NCBI GenBank assembly: GCA_003598175.1
Contig: QZKN01000121.1
Location: forward strand, 1-56,007
Reading direction: 5' to 3'
Length of the DNA: 56,007 nt
DNA from: Candidatus Omnitrophota bacterium
GTDB taxonomy: Bacteria; Hinthialibacterota; Hinthialibacteria; Hinthialibacterales; Hinthialibacteraceae
The notes beneath the pieces were generated by a model. That model had not been told where the DNA came from and searched no databases. It worked only from the letters and a program-made list of their open reading frames with translations. Made by a program: the position numbers and the translations under genes. Positions 1 through 9,400 of the stretch are shown in pieces. Numbering within the stretch: the stretch's first letter is position 1; every line of letters begins with the position of its first letter.

Positions 1-205
1 TCTATTGAAAAACAGCCAACGTACACGGCGTTGCCCGCTGGCTTTCCTCTTATACCCCGTTGGGGTAAATTCTATTGGAAAAACAGCCAACGTACACGGT
101 GTTACCCGCTGGCTTTCCTCTTATACCCCGTTGGGGTAAATTCTATTGAAAAACAGCCAACGTACACGGTGTTGCCCGCTGGCTTTCCTCTTATACCCCG
201 TTGGG
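1..205. repeat. Three tandem ~70-bp units, terminator-like on minus strand
   Basis: Three contiguous near-identical units begin at about 1, 71 and 142; the first is cut by the window edge and the last ends near 205. They differ at only a few bases. Read on the minus strand, the direction in which the pyruvate dehydrogenase operon runs into them, each unit has a hairpin with AGCC/GGCT outer and CAAC/GTTG inner arms followed by GTTTTTC. That looks like a stack of intrinsic terminators just after lipB. There are no spacers between units, so this is not a CRISPR array. The terminator role is inference. Confidence 0.8.
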
Positions 206-214
206 ATTGGTCTT

Positions 215-871
215 TCACGAATCGATCACTCCGTTGTTTTTCATCATGAAATAGAAGATATCTCTCATTGTATCTGCTACATCCCATAATGCGTATGTTT
301 TACATGTCTCTTCCTGTAACGAAGTCACTTTTAAGTTTGGCATTCCGCAGGGAACGATCTGTTGAAACGCCTCCTGTTGAGGCGTGATGTTGATCGAGCA
401 GCCGTGAAAGGCGAATCCACGGCGGATGCGGACGCCGATAAAACCGATTTTGCGATCCTCCACCCATACGCCGGTTTTTCCCTCGATCGTATGTGTTTTG
501 ATTTCGTACGCATTACACAGGCTGGACATGGAATTTTCGAGAAAGCGTAGGTAGGCGTGAATCGTCATAGTTCTTTGGCGCAAATTCAATATCGGATAAC
601 ACACCAGCTGGCCGGGGCCGTGATAGGTCGCCTTGCCGCCGCGCGGGCTTTTGTGAATGGAAATTCCGCGGTTCTCATAATCAATCGGAGAAAAACTCAA
701 GTCGGATTCATCTGCTCCGGTTCCCAGCGTGATGGTGGGAGGATGTTCGCAAAAGATGAGCGCTTCCTTCCCTTGCGCGACGAATTCCTCCTGCCGACGG
801 GCGGTTTCCGCATACGCAATGGACGAATCCCAGCGAAGAACGGGGAGGGAATAATCAGAATCAAGCGCCAT
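215..871 (-). CDS. lipB: Octanoyltransferase LipB
   Basis: Transfers octanoate from acyl-carrier protein to the lipoyl-domain lysine of 2-oxoacid dehydrogenase E2 subunits, the first step of endogenous lipoylation in the cytosol; LipA, which would add sulfur, is not in the window. Family signatures are all present: RGGKATYHGPGQ (about residues 77-88), KIGFIGVR with the conserved lysine (about 141), and PCGMP with the catalytic cysteine (about 175). The 218 residues are a normal length. The ATG at 871 is preceded by GGGGA at good spacing; an in-frame TTG at 886 is a less likely start. The gene overlaps the end of lpd by about 11 bp and is the last gene of the pyruvate dehydrogenase operon, so the modifying enzyme is co-expressed with its E2 substrate. 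Confidence 0.95.
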   Translation of the reverse strand: MALDSDYSLPVLRWDSSIAYAETARRQEEFVAQGKEALIFCEHPPTITLGTGADESDLSFSPIDYENRGISIHKSPRGGKATYHGPGQLVCYPILNLRQRTMTIHAYLRFLENSMSSLCNAYEIKTHTIEGKTGVWVEDRKIGFIGVRIRRGFAFHGCSINITPQQEAFQQIVPCGMPNLKVTSLQEETCKTYALWDVADTMRDIFYFMMKNNGVIDS

Positions 872-2261
872 GAATCCGTTCCCCAATGCTGTCCAGCGCC
901 GCTTCCATGATGGACTCGCCGAGGGTGGGGTGAGCGTGAATGGTTTTGCCGATTTCTTCCGCCGTGGCTTCCAGATTTTTGGCCAGAACCAATTCGTGGA
1001 TCATTTCCGTGGCCTCGCCGCCGACGATATGCGCTCCGATCAGGCCGCCGTATTTTTTTTCGAAGATCAGTTTCACGAATCCGTCCGCGTCGCCGGCGGC
1101 GATGGCGCGACCGCTGGCGCGAAACGAGAATTTGCCGAGGGTATACTCGATCTTCTCTTCCTTCGCGCGCCGTTCGGTGTAGCCCACACTGGCCACTTCC
1201 GGCTTGCAGTAGGTGCAGCCGGGAACGGAGTTGTAATCGATGCGATGGGGATTCTTTCCGGCCATGTGTTCGACGGCGTGTACGCCTTCGGCGGATGCCA
1301 CATGCGCCAGCCACGGCGGCCCGATGACGTCGCCGATGGCGTAAATCGTGGGAACGGAAGTTTGCATATGTTCGTTGACGGAAATACCGTTTTTATAGGT
1401 TTTGATTCCGACTTTTTCCAATCCGAGACCGTCCGTGTTGGCGATCACGCCAACCGCCGCCAACGTTACATCGGCGGTTATCGTTTTTTTCGCTCCGCCG
1501 ACTTCATATTCGATCTTTACTTCCTCGCCGTTGCGAACAGCGGAAGAAACACGCGCGCCGGTTTCGATTTTGACGCCTCGGCGTTTGAAACTCTTGGCGA
1601 CTTCGGCGGATACTTCGTCATCTTCGACCGGCAACACCCGATCCAGCGCTTCCAGAATGGTCACTTCCGAACCGAGGCAGGAATAATAATAGGCGAATTC
1701 CATACCGATCGCCCCCGCGCCGACGACAACGAGCCGTTTGGGCAAGGTTTTGAGCAGCATGGCTTCCTTGCTGGAGATGATTCGTTCGCCGTCGCGTCGG
1801 ATTCCCGGCAAATCGCGGGGGTGGGTTCCCGTCGCGATAATGATGTGGTCGGTTTGAATCCCGGTGGTTTTTCCCTCCGTCTCCACTCTTACTTCTTTCG
1901 GTGAAACGATGCCGGCGGCGCCTTTGATGTGCTGAATTTTATATTTTTTAAGGAGATATTCGACGCCGTTGACAATGCGTTCGGAAATGCCGCGACTGCG
2001 ATCGACGATTGCGGCGAGATCGTAACTGACGTTGTCCGCTTTTAAACCGAACGTCCCGCCTTTTTTTAACTTTTCGTATAATTCGGCGCTTTTCAGCAGG
2101 GCTTTGCTGGGAATGCATCCCCAATTCAGGCACAATCCACCGGGCCGGTCTTTTTCCACGATGGCCGTTTTCATGCCCAATTGCGAAGCGCGAATGGCGG
2201 CCACATATCCGCCCGGTCCTGCGCCGATGACGGTTACATTTACTTTGATTGATTGTTCCAT
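861..2261 (-). CDS. lpd: Dihydrolipoamide dehydrogenase (E3)
   Basis: FAD-dependent E3 component that reoxidises the dihydrolipoyl group of E2 and passes electrons to NAD+. The N-terminus has the FAD-binding GAGPGGY motif, then the redox-active disulfide CLNWGC (Cys44 and Cys49). A second dinucleotide fold has VVVGAGAIGMEFA for NAD, and the C-terminal interface domain has HAHPTLGES with the catalytic His-Glu pair. Length 466 residues is typical. I place the start at the ATG at 2261, which has AAGG six bases upstream; in-frame TTG (2282) and ATG (2273) codons would add 4-7 residues. It follows E2 after a 211-bp gap holding repeat elements and overlaps lipB. Confidence 0.96.
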   Translation of the reverse strand: MEQSIKVNVTVIGAGPGGYVAAIRASQLGMKTAIVEKDRPGGLCLNWGCIPSKALLKSAELYEKLKKGGTFGLKADNVSYDLAAIVDRSRGISERIVNGVEYLLKKYKIQHIKGAAGIVSPKEVRVETEGKTTGIQTDHIIIATGTHPRDLPGIRRDGERIISSKEAMLLKTLPKRLVVVGAGAIGMEFAYYYSCLGSEVTILEALDRVLPVEDDEVSAEVAKSFKRRGVKIETGARVSSAVRNGEEVKIEYEVGGAKKTITADVTLAAVGVIANTDGLGLEKVGIKTYKNGISVNEHMQTSVPTIYAIGDVIGPPWLAHVASAEGVHAVEHMAGKNPHRIDYNSVPGCTYCKPEVASVGYTERRAKEEKIEYTLGKFSFRASGRAIAAGDADGFVKLIFEKKYGGLIGAHIVGGEATEMIHELVLAKNLEATAEEIGKTIHAHPTLGESIMEAALDSIGERIHGA

Positions 2262-2342
2262 GATTGCCTTCATTTGCGTCAATATCGCAACAAGGGCAAG
2301 ACGATGTTGCCCTTGCCACCCAGTCTACGCCCGTTCATACGC

Positions 2343-2400
2343 GGGTAGAGCAAGCTTCCTCGCTTGCACGAACGGCGCAGGCGGGGACGCCTGCTCTACC
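2343..2400. repeat. Dispersed palindromic repeat, family 1
   Basis: An imperfect inverted repeat framed by GGGTAGAGCA at one end and TGCTCTACC at the other, with internal short palindromes. Related copies lie at 10052-10107, 23457-23481 (half copy), 32236-32292 and 55945-56003. It sits in the gap between the E2 and E3 genes, so it is transcribed with the operon. Confidence 0.85.
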
Positions 2401-2410
2401 AAATTAAGAT

Positions 2411-2466
2411 GCAGACGGGACGTCTGCGCTCCGAATAAAAATGCGGACGGGACGTCTGCGCTCCGG
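2411..2466. repeat. Two direct copies of dispersed repeat, family 2
   Basis: Two near-identical ~23-bp copies (2411-2433 and 2443-2466) carry the core GGACGGGACGTCTGCGCTCC, or a one-base variant, with a GACGTC palindrome. Diverged copies are at 39955-39981 and, inverted, 55914-55939. They sit immediately after the stop of the E2 gene on the minus strand. Confidence 0.75.
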
Positions 2467-2472
2467 CATTCA

Positions 2473-3744
2473 TTATAAGCACAGCGCCATCGGGTTTTCG
2501 AGGATTTTCTTTATTGTGGCCAGGAAGCGCGCGCCTTCCGCGCCGTCGAAGACTCGATGGTCGCAGGACATCGTCAAGGACATGCGTTTGCCGGGAACGA
2601 CCGCGCCGTCTTTCACAACCGGTTCGTCGCGCACGGTTCCCACCGCGAGAATGGCGGCCTGCGGCGGATTGATCACCGCGCAAAAACGGGTGATTCCCAT
2701 CATGCCCAGATTGCTGATGGTGAAGGTTCCGCCCGACATTTCATCGACGGAGAGTTTTCCTGCCTGTCCCTTTTCCACCACGTTTGCCCGATCCAACGCG
2801 ATTTGGCCGATGGATTTGCATTGGCAGGAGCGGATAACCGGCACCAGCAGGGTTCCTTGTCCTGCCACGGCGATGCCAATATTCGCCTCGTGAAATCGAC
2901 GGACGGACGCGCCGTTGAACTGGCTGTTGATTTCCGGATGACGGCGCAGCGCAATCGCGCAGGCTTTGATGAGAATATCGGTCAGCGTGATTTTTTGTTC
3001 CTCGCCTGCGTGCGATTGCAGTTGGTTTTTCATTTCTAAAAGCGCCTGGGCGTCGACGTCGATTTCCAAATAAAAGTGAGGAACCGGGCCGAGGCTTTCC
3101 GGCAATCGCCGGGCCATTGTGGCGCGGATGCCGGAAAGTTGGATATCTTCGTAGGTTAATCCTTCGCCGGCGGTTGTCGGGGCGGAAACCGGCGCGGCCG
3201 CGCCGGGAGTTTGCGCCAGATAGGCTTCGATGTCGCGTTTGATGATCCTGCCGCTGGGGCCGCTGCCTTGAATCGTCCGTACGTCAATATTTTCTTCAGC
3301 CGCTATGCGTTGCGCGACCGGTGAAACGCGAAGTTTGCCGCCCTCCCCGGACGGTTTCGTTTCCGGCGCGGGAGCAGCGGGAGCAGGGGAACTTGTGGCA
3401 GATACCTCTGCCTCGGATTTCGATTTCGGCGCGGCTTGTTTCGTTTCAGCAGAAGCAACAGTCCCGCCGGCCAGGGCTTGTTTTGTCATTTGTTCCACAT
3501 CTTCGCCCTTTTTTCCGATGATGGCGATCGGGCCGCCGATGGGAACGGCGGAATCCACGGACGCAAGGATTTTCAATAACGTTCCGTCATCGAAACATTC
3601 CAATTCCATCGTGGCTTTGTCGGTTTCCACTTCGGCGATGGCTTCGCCGGCTTCGATTTGATCTCCCTCATTTTTGATCCATGAAATGATTTTGCCGGTG
3701 GTCATGGTGTCGCTTAATTTCGGCATCTCGATTAACGTCGCCAC
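2473..3744 (-). CDS. pdhC: Dihydrolipoamide acetyltransferase (pyruvate dehydrogenase E2)
   Basis: Core acyltransferase of the pyruvate dehydrogenase complex, making acetyl-CoA. Residues 1-80 form a single lipoyl domain with the lipoylated lysine in ETDKA (Lys43). An Ala/Pro-rich linker (about 90-135) leads to a peripheral subunit-binding domain (about 138-177, VSPVAQRIA...GRIIKRDI), a second linker, and the C-terminal catalytic domain, whose DHRVFDG holds the active-site His396 and Asp400. The length of 423 residues with one lipoyl domain is normal. The start is a GTG at 3744 with GAGGA upstream. It is preceded by a 404-bp gap with hairpins after E1beta, and followed by lpd. The substrate is taken as pyruvate from context; other 2-oxoacids are not excluded. 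Confidence 0.94.
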   Translation of the reverse strand: MATLIEMPKLSDTMTTGKIISWIKNEGDQIEAGEAIAEVETDKATMELECFDDGTLLKILASVDSAVPIGGPIAIIGKKGEDVEQMTKQALAGGTVASAETKQAAPKSKSEAEVSATSSPAPAAPAPETKPSGEGGKLRVSPVAQRIAAEENIDVRTIQGSGPSGRIIKRDIEAYLAQTPGAAAPVSAPTTAGEGLTYEDIQLSGIRATMARRLPESLGPVPHFYLEIDVDAQALLEMKNQLQSHAGEEQKITLTDILIKACAIALRRHPEINSQFNGASVRRFHEANIGIAVAGQGTLLVPVIRSCQCKSIGQIALDRANVVEKGQAGKLSVDEMSGGTFTISNLGMMGITRFCAVINPPQAAILAVGTVRDEPVVKDGAVVPGKRMSLTMSCDHRVFDGAEGARFLATIKKILENPMALCL

Positions 3745-3853
3745 GATTCGTTTCCTCTCTTTTTAAAAATTCCTAAACAAATATCCGTTATCTACATAAA
3801 TATCTTCAAAGGAGAAAATCCAATTTCATTAATTCAGAAAAGTATTGCGTCAA

Positions 3854-4020
3854 AACCCTGAAGGGGTTGAAGAAGATAGCCAGGGCTAACAGCCCTGGTA
3901 TGATTTTCGCAATCAAGCGAAGCCCTGAAAGGGCGTAAGACACCCAGTATTCTAACGCCCCTTCAGGGCTGGATTCGAGATTACCTTCTTCCTGGCTTTC
4001 TTCTTTCGCCCCTTTGGGGC
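3854..4020. repeat. Cluster of four hairpins in the E1beta-E2 gap
   Basis: This gap holds four palindromes: 3854-3868 (AACCC/GGGTT), 3880-3898 (CCAGGGCT/AGCCCTGG), a large one at 3921-3970 with 16-base arms, and 4008-4020 (GCCCC/GGGGC). All are built from variants of CCCTGAAGGGG. They lie inside the pyruvate dehydrogenase transcript and could stabilise or process it, or be spread as mobile palindromes. No open frame here looks genuine. Confidence 0.75.
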
Positions 4021-4148
4021 TATATTTATAATAATAAAAATCTCTTAAAAGACAGAAAAACAACGACTTTCATGACATAAGGAACATATCTATGTGTTCT
4101 CTCAAGACTGTCCTGAGAATCTATGTTGGAATATCCCTACTCAATCCA

Positions 4149-5135
4149 CTACTCTTCAAAATAGCAAACTTTTTTCACAGCTTTGATCACTTTATCCGGA
4201 TTCACCGTTACGGCTTTTTCCAAATTGGCCGCGTAGGGCATCGGCACGTCTTCGGCGGTTACGCGCGCAGGCGGCGCGTCCAATTCGTCGAAAATGTCTT
4301 CGGTTACGCGATAGGCCACTTCCGCCGCCACGCCGCACATCGGCCATCCTTCCTGCACGATGACGACGCGATTGGTTTTGGCGATGGATTCATACACCGG
4401 TTCCAAATCCAATGGACGCAGGGTGCGCAGATCGATGATATCCGCCTCGATTCCAGCTTCCTTCGATAGTTTTTCCGCCGCTTCCAGGCAGACGTGCAGC
4501 ATTTTCGAGTAAGAAACGAGAGTCACGTCGCCGCCGTCTCTGACTTTGTTGGAAACGCCGATCGGCGTGAGATATTCGCCTTCGGGAACCTCCCCTTTCC
4601 AGCCGTACATGACTTCACTTTCGATGAAAATGATCGGATTTTCATCCCGAATCGCGGATTTAATCAATCCTTTGGCATCGGCGGGCGTGGCCGGCATGAC
4701 CACTTTCAATCCCGGCGTGTGGACGTAAAACGACTCGATCGATTGCGAATGTTGGCAGGACAGCTGATGCGCCGCGCCGCCGGGTCCGCGAATGACCATC
4801 GGGCATTTCAGCTGGCCGCCGGACATGTAGAGCATTTTGGCGGCGTTGTTGATGATTTGATCCATCGCGATGATGGAAAAATTGAACGTCATGACCTCAA
4901 TTATGGGGCGCAAACCCACCGTGGCCGCGCCGACGCCCAATCCGACAAAACTATTTTCCGTAATGGGCGTATCGATGACGCGTTTGGAGCCGAACCGATC
5001 CAACATGCCTTGAGAGACTTTATACGCGCCGTTATAAACGCCGACTTCTTCGCCCATCAAAAAGACGGATTCGTCCCGCTCCATCTCTTCCGACATTCCC
5101 ACTCTGAGTGCTTCTCGAAATGACAGTTCCACCAT
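4149..5135 (-). CDS. pdhB: Pyruvate dehydrogenase E1 component, beta subunit
   Basis: Beta chain of the thiamine-diphosphate E1 heterotetramer that decarboxylates pyruvate and acetylates the E2 lipoyl group. The N-terminal transketolase-like pyrimidine-binding domain (about 1-180) shows GEEVGVYNGAYKVS and DTPITENSFVG, the latter carrying the glutamate that activates the cofactor. The C-terminal transketolase domain (about 195-325) has VTLVSYSKML and VQEGWPMCGVAAEV. At 328 residues it is full length. The start ATG lies 6 bp after the alpha-subunit stop, so the two chains are translationally linked and made in equal amount. A branched-chain E1 is the main alternative. Confidence 0.94.
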   Translation of the reverse strand: MVELSFREALRVGMSEEMERDESVFLMGEEVGVYNGAYKVSQGMLDRFGSKRVIDTPITENSFVGLGVGAATVGLRPIIEVMTFNFSIIAMDQIINNAAKMLYMSGGQLKCPMVIRGPGGAAHQLSCQHSQSIESFYVHTPGLKVVMPATPADAKGLIKSAIRDENPIIFIESEVMYGWKGEVPEGEYLTPIGVSNKVRDGGDVTLVSYSKMLHVCLEAAEKLSKEAGIEADIIDLRTLRPLDLEPVYESIAKTNRVVIVQEGWPMCGVAAEVAYRVTEDIFDELDAPPARVTAEDVPMPYAANLEKAVTVNPDKVIKAVKKVCYFEE

Positions 5136-5141
5136 GATCGT

Positions 5142-6152
5142 TCAGTTCCCTTCCACCAACACGTCTTCGTACAGCGTTTCCAATCGCGGAGCGGGCGCTT
5201 CCACGGCCCGTTTGACGGCGTCGTTGACTTCCGCTTTCACTTCCGCATCGATTTCTTCCAGCGTTTTTTCATCCGCGATGCCGTTTTCATCCAGATACGC
5301 CACCAAAATCGTGATCGGATCGCGTTTTCGCATTTCTTCCACTTCCTCTTTCGTGCGGTAATGCGAATGTACCGGATCGGACATCGAATGGCCGCGAAAC
5401 CGGTAGGTCAACGCGTCGATAAAAGTCGGTCGATGTTCGTTTCTGGCCTTGTCGACAGCTTGTTTAAAACATTCGTAGGTCGCGAAAAAGTCCATCGCAT
5501 CCACCGCCACGCCGTCGATGTTATAGGCGCACGCCGTGCGTCTGGACAATTCCTCCACCGCGCTGGCCCGTTCGATCGCGGTTCCCATTCCGTAGCGATT
5601 ATTTTCGCAGATATACACGATGGGAAGATGCCACAGAGACGCCATATTCATCGATTCGTGCAGCGTTCCCTGATTCATCGCAGCTTCGCCGAAAAAACAG
5701 AGCGTAACCTGATCCGTATCTTGATATTTGGAAGCGAACGCCATTCCCGTGCCCACCGGAATCTGGCCGCCGACGATGCCGTGTCCTCCGTAAAAATGAT
5801 GGTCCACGTCGAATAGATGCATGGAGCCGCCTTTGCCGCGCGCGACGCCCACTTCCTTACCGCACAGTTCTGCCGCCACCCGCATCGGATCGGCCCCACG
5901 GATCAACACATGACCGTGATCGCGATAGGAGGTGATCATCATGTCATCTTCGCGACAGGCATGTTGGGCGGCCACGGCGATGGCTTCCTGGCCGATGTAC
6001 AGATGGCAAAATCCCCCGATTTTTCCCTGCTGATACAACTGGGCCATTCGTTCCTCAAAGCGGCGGAGGAGAAGCATCTCTCGATAGACGCGCAGCAATT
6101 CCTCTTTGGAAAAAGTATTCTTTTGGCTTGGTGCTGTCTTTGAAGCAACCAT
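5142..6152 (-). CDS. pdhA: Pyruvate dehydrogenase E1 component, alpha subunit
   Basis: Alpha chain of E1, binding the diphosphate end of thiamine diphosphate. It shows FCHLYIGQEA near the N-terminus, GKGGSMHLFD in the substrate region, and the cofactor motif in the form GEAAMNQG followed by ICENN. The usual GDGA has become GEAA, so the metal-binding Asp is a Glu; some family members carry GEG. YRFRGHSMSDP is the conserved loop that orders on cofactor binding. I start it at the ATG at 6152 (336 residues, AAAGGG eight bases upstream); an in-frame ATG at 6170 adds six residues. It is the first gene of the operon, divergent from dnaE. Confidence 0.93.
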   Translation of the reverse strand: MVASKTAPSQKNTFSKEELLRVYREMLLLRRFEERMAQLYQQGKIGGFCHLYIGQEAIAVAAQHACREDDMMITSYRDHGHVLIRGADPMRVAAELCGKEVGVARGKGGSMHLFDVDHHFYGGHGIVGGQIPVGTGMAFASKYQDTDQVTLCFFGEAAMNQGTLHESMNMASLWHLPIVYICENNRYGMGTAIERASAVEELSRRTACAYNIDGVAVDAMDFFATYECFKQAVDKARNEHRPTFIDALTYRFRGHSMSDPVHSHYRTKEEVEEMRKRDPITILVAYLDENGIADEKTLEEIDAEVKAEVNDAVKRAVEAPAPRLETLYEDVLVEGN

Positions 6153-6193
6153 GTTCAAGACCCTTTGCATGTATGTTTCTAAAGGATACGCCT

Positions 6194-6206
6194 GCCGACG
6201 GTCGGC
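6194..6206. promoter_or_regulatory. 13-bp palindrome in the pdh leader
   Basis: GCCGACGGTCGGC is a perfect 13-bp inverted repeat (central base unpaired) 42 bp upstream of the pdhA start. It could be an operator or a leader hairpin. No regulator is encoded nearby, and its role is unknown. Confidence 0.3.
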
Positions 6207-6333
6207 GTTAAGTATCTTGTTTCCAACACGATAGATAATATTTTATAGGAACAATTTAATAAACGCATTCGTGAAAATGATCATAATTCCGGATAAGGAA
6301 AGCACAAGGGCAAATCGCTTCTCAGACGATTGC

Positions 6334-6361
6334 TTGACTCTCCCTACCGGCTTATTATGAT
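6334..6361 (+). promoter_or_regulatory. Sigma-70-type promoter for dnaE
   Basis: TTGACT at 6334-6339 and TATGAT at 6356-6361 are separated by 16 bp, each one base from the vegetative consensus. Transcription would begin near 6368, about 90 bases before the dnaE ATG. Confidence 0.6.
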
Positions 6362-6458
6362 AGCCCCATGTCCGTTTTCATGAACCGTACCGACCATTCT
6401 CTCCATTGATCAATGGAATCCGGTCGTTACGCCATTTCCCGGTTGAGGTTTATTGTAT

Positions 6459-9400
6459 ATGTCGGCGTCCCGTTTCGTCCACCTCCACGTTCATTCCGAA
6501 TACAGTCTGCTCGACGGCGCCTGCCGCATCAAAGAGCTGGTCAAAAAAGCCAAACAGTTGAACATGAGTCGCCTGGCGTTGACCGATCACGGCGTCATGC
6601 ACGGCGCGCTGGAATTTTATCAGAAAGCCACGGCGGAAGGGATTCATCCCATTATCGGCGTGGAAGCCTACGTGGCGCCGGGTTCGCGTTTCGACAAAAA
6701 AGGCGGCGGCGAGTACAACATCGACGACTTGAACGATCGTACGAATTTTCACCTGATTCTCTTGGCGAAAAATCACGAGGGCTACAAAAACCTGATGCGC
6801 CTTTGCTCCATCGCCCAGCTGGAAGGATTTTATTACAAACCCCGCATCGATCGGGAAGTGTTGCGCGAATATGCCGACGGCCTGATCGGCATGTCCGCCT
6901 GCATGAAAGGCGAAGTGCCCTTTTTTCTCCTCGAAGATCGCTATGAGAGAGCCAAAGAACTGGCTCTTGAATATCAGGAAATCCTCGGCGAAGGCAATTT
7001 CTATCTCGAAGTGCAAAGCAACGGCATCAAGGAACAGGAAAAAGTCAATCAGGCCTTGCGCGAACTATCCCGGGACACGTCGATCCCGCTGGTCGCCAGC
7101 ACCGACGTGCATTATCTGAATCCCGAAGACGCCGCGACGCAGGATTGCCTGATTTGCATCGGCACCAAAAAAATTCTCAGCGATACCAACCGTCTGCGCC
7201 TCAATACGAAAGAATTGTTTCTGAAATCGGGTGAAATGATGGCGCAGCAGCTGCCCGAATTTCTCGACGCCATCGAAAATTCCGCCGTCATCGCGGAGCA
7301 ATGCCAATTGGAACTCACCTTCGATGCGACCAAACTCCGCATGCCGAAATACGAGATTCCCGCCAGCGAAAGTACCCACGTCGATTATCTCCGCAAATTG
7401 GTGTATCAAGGCGCGAAAGAACGATACGGCGAAGTGACGCCGGCCATCGACGAACGAATTCAAAGAGAATTGGAAGTCATCATCGGCTCGGACTTCACCG
7501 GGTACTTTTTGATCGTCTGGGATTATATGAACTTCGCCCGACGAAACAAAATATCCATCGGACCCGGCCGCGGCTCCGCCGCCGGCTCGGTGGTGGCGTA
7601 TAGTCTGTACATCACCGATATCGATCCGATCGAACACGGATTGCTGTTCGAGCGTTTTCTCAATCCCGAACGCATTTCCCCGCCCGATATCGACACCGAT
7701 TTTTCGGACAAGCGCCGCGATGAAGTGATTCGCTATTGCCAGGAAAAATACGGCAAGGATCACGTCGCACAAATCGCAACGTTCGGCACCATCAAAGCCA
7801 AAAACGCCATCCGCGACATGGCCCGGGTGATGGGCCTTCCCGCGGTGGAAGGCGACCGCATCGCCAAACTCATTCCCGACGGCCTCGACGTCACGCTGGA
7901 AAGCGCCTTGGCGGATGTTCCCGAATTGCGGCGGCTGCGCGAAAAAGACGCGACCCATCAGGAACTGTTTCGCCACGCTCTCGCCGTCGAAGGCATGGCG
8001 CGACAGACGTCGACTCACGCCGCCGGCATCATTATCGCGCCCGACGCATTGTGGAAATTCACTCCGCTCATGCGCGGCGCGAATAAGGAAGAAGACATCT
8101 CCACCCAATATTCCATGAAATATCTCGAGTCCATCGGACTCCTGAAGATGGACTTTCTCGGCCTGAAAAACCTGTCCGTCATCGACGACGCCGTTGAAAT
8201 CATTCATAAACGTTACGATTCCACTTTCGCTATCACGAAAATTCCCTTCGACGACCTGAAAACGTTTCAACTTCTCGGCCAGGGAAAAACCAACGGCGTC
8301 TTCCAGCTCGAATCGACGGGGATGAAGGATATTCTCCAGAAAATGCAGCCATCCACTTTCAGCGACATCGTCGCGCTGTTGGCGCTGTACCGCCCCGGCC
8401 CGCTGGGCAGCGGCATGGTGGACGATTTTATCAAGCGAAAACGCGGCGAGGCGGAAATCGCCTACGATCACCCCACGCTCGAACCGATATTGAAAGAAAC
8501 CTACGGCATTATCCTTTATCAGGAACAGGTTATGCAGATCGCTAATGTGATCGCCGGTTTTTCTCTCGGCCAGGCGGATATCATGCGGCGCGCGATGGGC
8601 AAGAAAAAGGAAGACCTGCTTTTGAAAATGGAGAATGAATTCTACGAGGGCGCGGAGAAAAACAACGTCAGCCGTCAAGTCGCGCAACGGTTGTGGAGTT
8701 TGATCTTCAAATTCGCCGGCTACGGTTTCAATAAATCCCACAGCGCCGCCTATGCCGTCATCACCTACCGCACCGCGTATTTGAAGGCGCATTACCCCGA
8801 CGCCTTTCTCGCCTCTCTGCTCACGACGGATATGAACAACACGAACAAACTGGTCAAATATATCAACGAGGCGGATGATTACAATCTCGACGTGTTGCCG
8901 CCGGATCTGAATCAATCCGACGACGTGTTTACCGTTACGGACGAGGGCATCCGCTTCGGCCTGGTCGCCATCAAAAGCGTCGGCAGCAATGCGGTTCGCA
9001 GTATTATTCGGGAACGCGAAAAAAGAGGCCCTTTTAAATCTCTTTTCGATTTGTGCGAACGTTCCGAGCCCAAATTGCTGAATAAATCATTGCTGGAAGG
9101 ACTGATTCGGGCGGGCGCGATGGATTCGTTCGGCCATCATCGCTCCACCTTGTTGGCCGCATATCCCTCGGCCATCGAACGCGCGCAGGGCATTCTCAAA
9201 GACAAAGCCATGGGGCAGGAATCTCTTTTCGGCGATTTGGAGGAAGATGAAGAGGATCTGCAGGAAACCACGCTCACGGAACTGCCGGAACTCGATCAAA
9301 CCGAAATTTTACAATACGAGAAGAAATTGCTCGGCCTCTACATTACCGGTCATCCTCTCGCCGATTTGCAGAAGGAACTGCGCATCTTCGCCCGCGATCA

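Noticed and set aside
1..205. CRISPR array
   Set aside because: Units are contiguous with no variable spacers and are ~70 bp long.
870..1904. A 344-codon plus-strand frame
   Set aside because: Antisense to lpd; composition follows that of the real gene's complement.
7065..8915. A 616-codon open frame on the minus strand
   Set aside because: It lies wholly antisense inside dnaE and is a by-product of that gene's codon bias.
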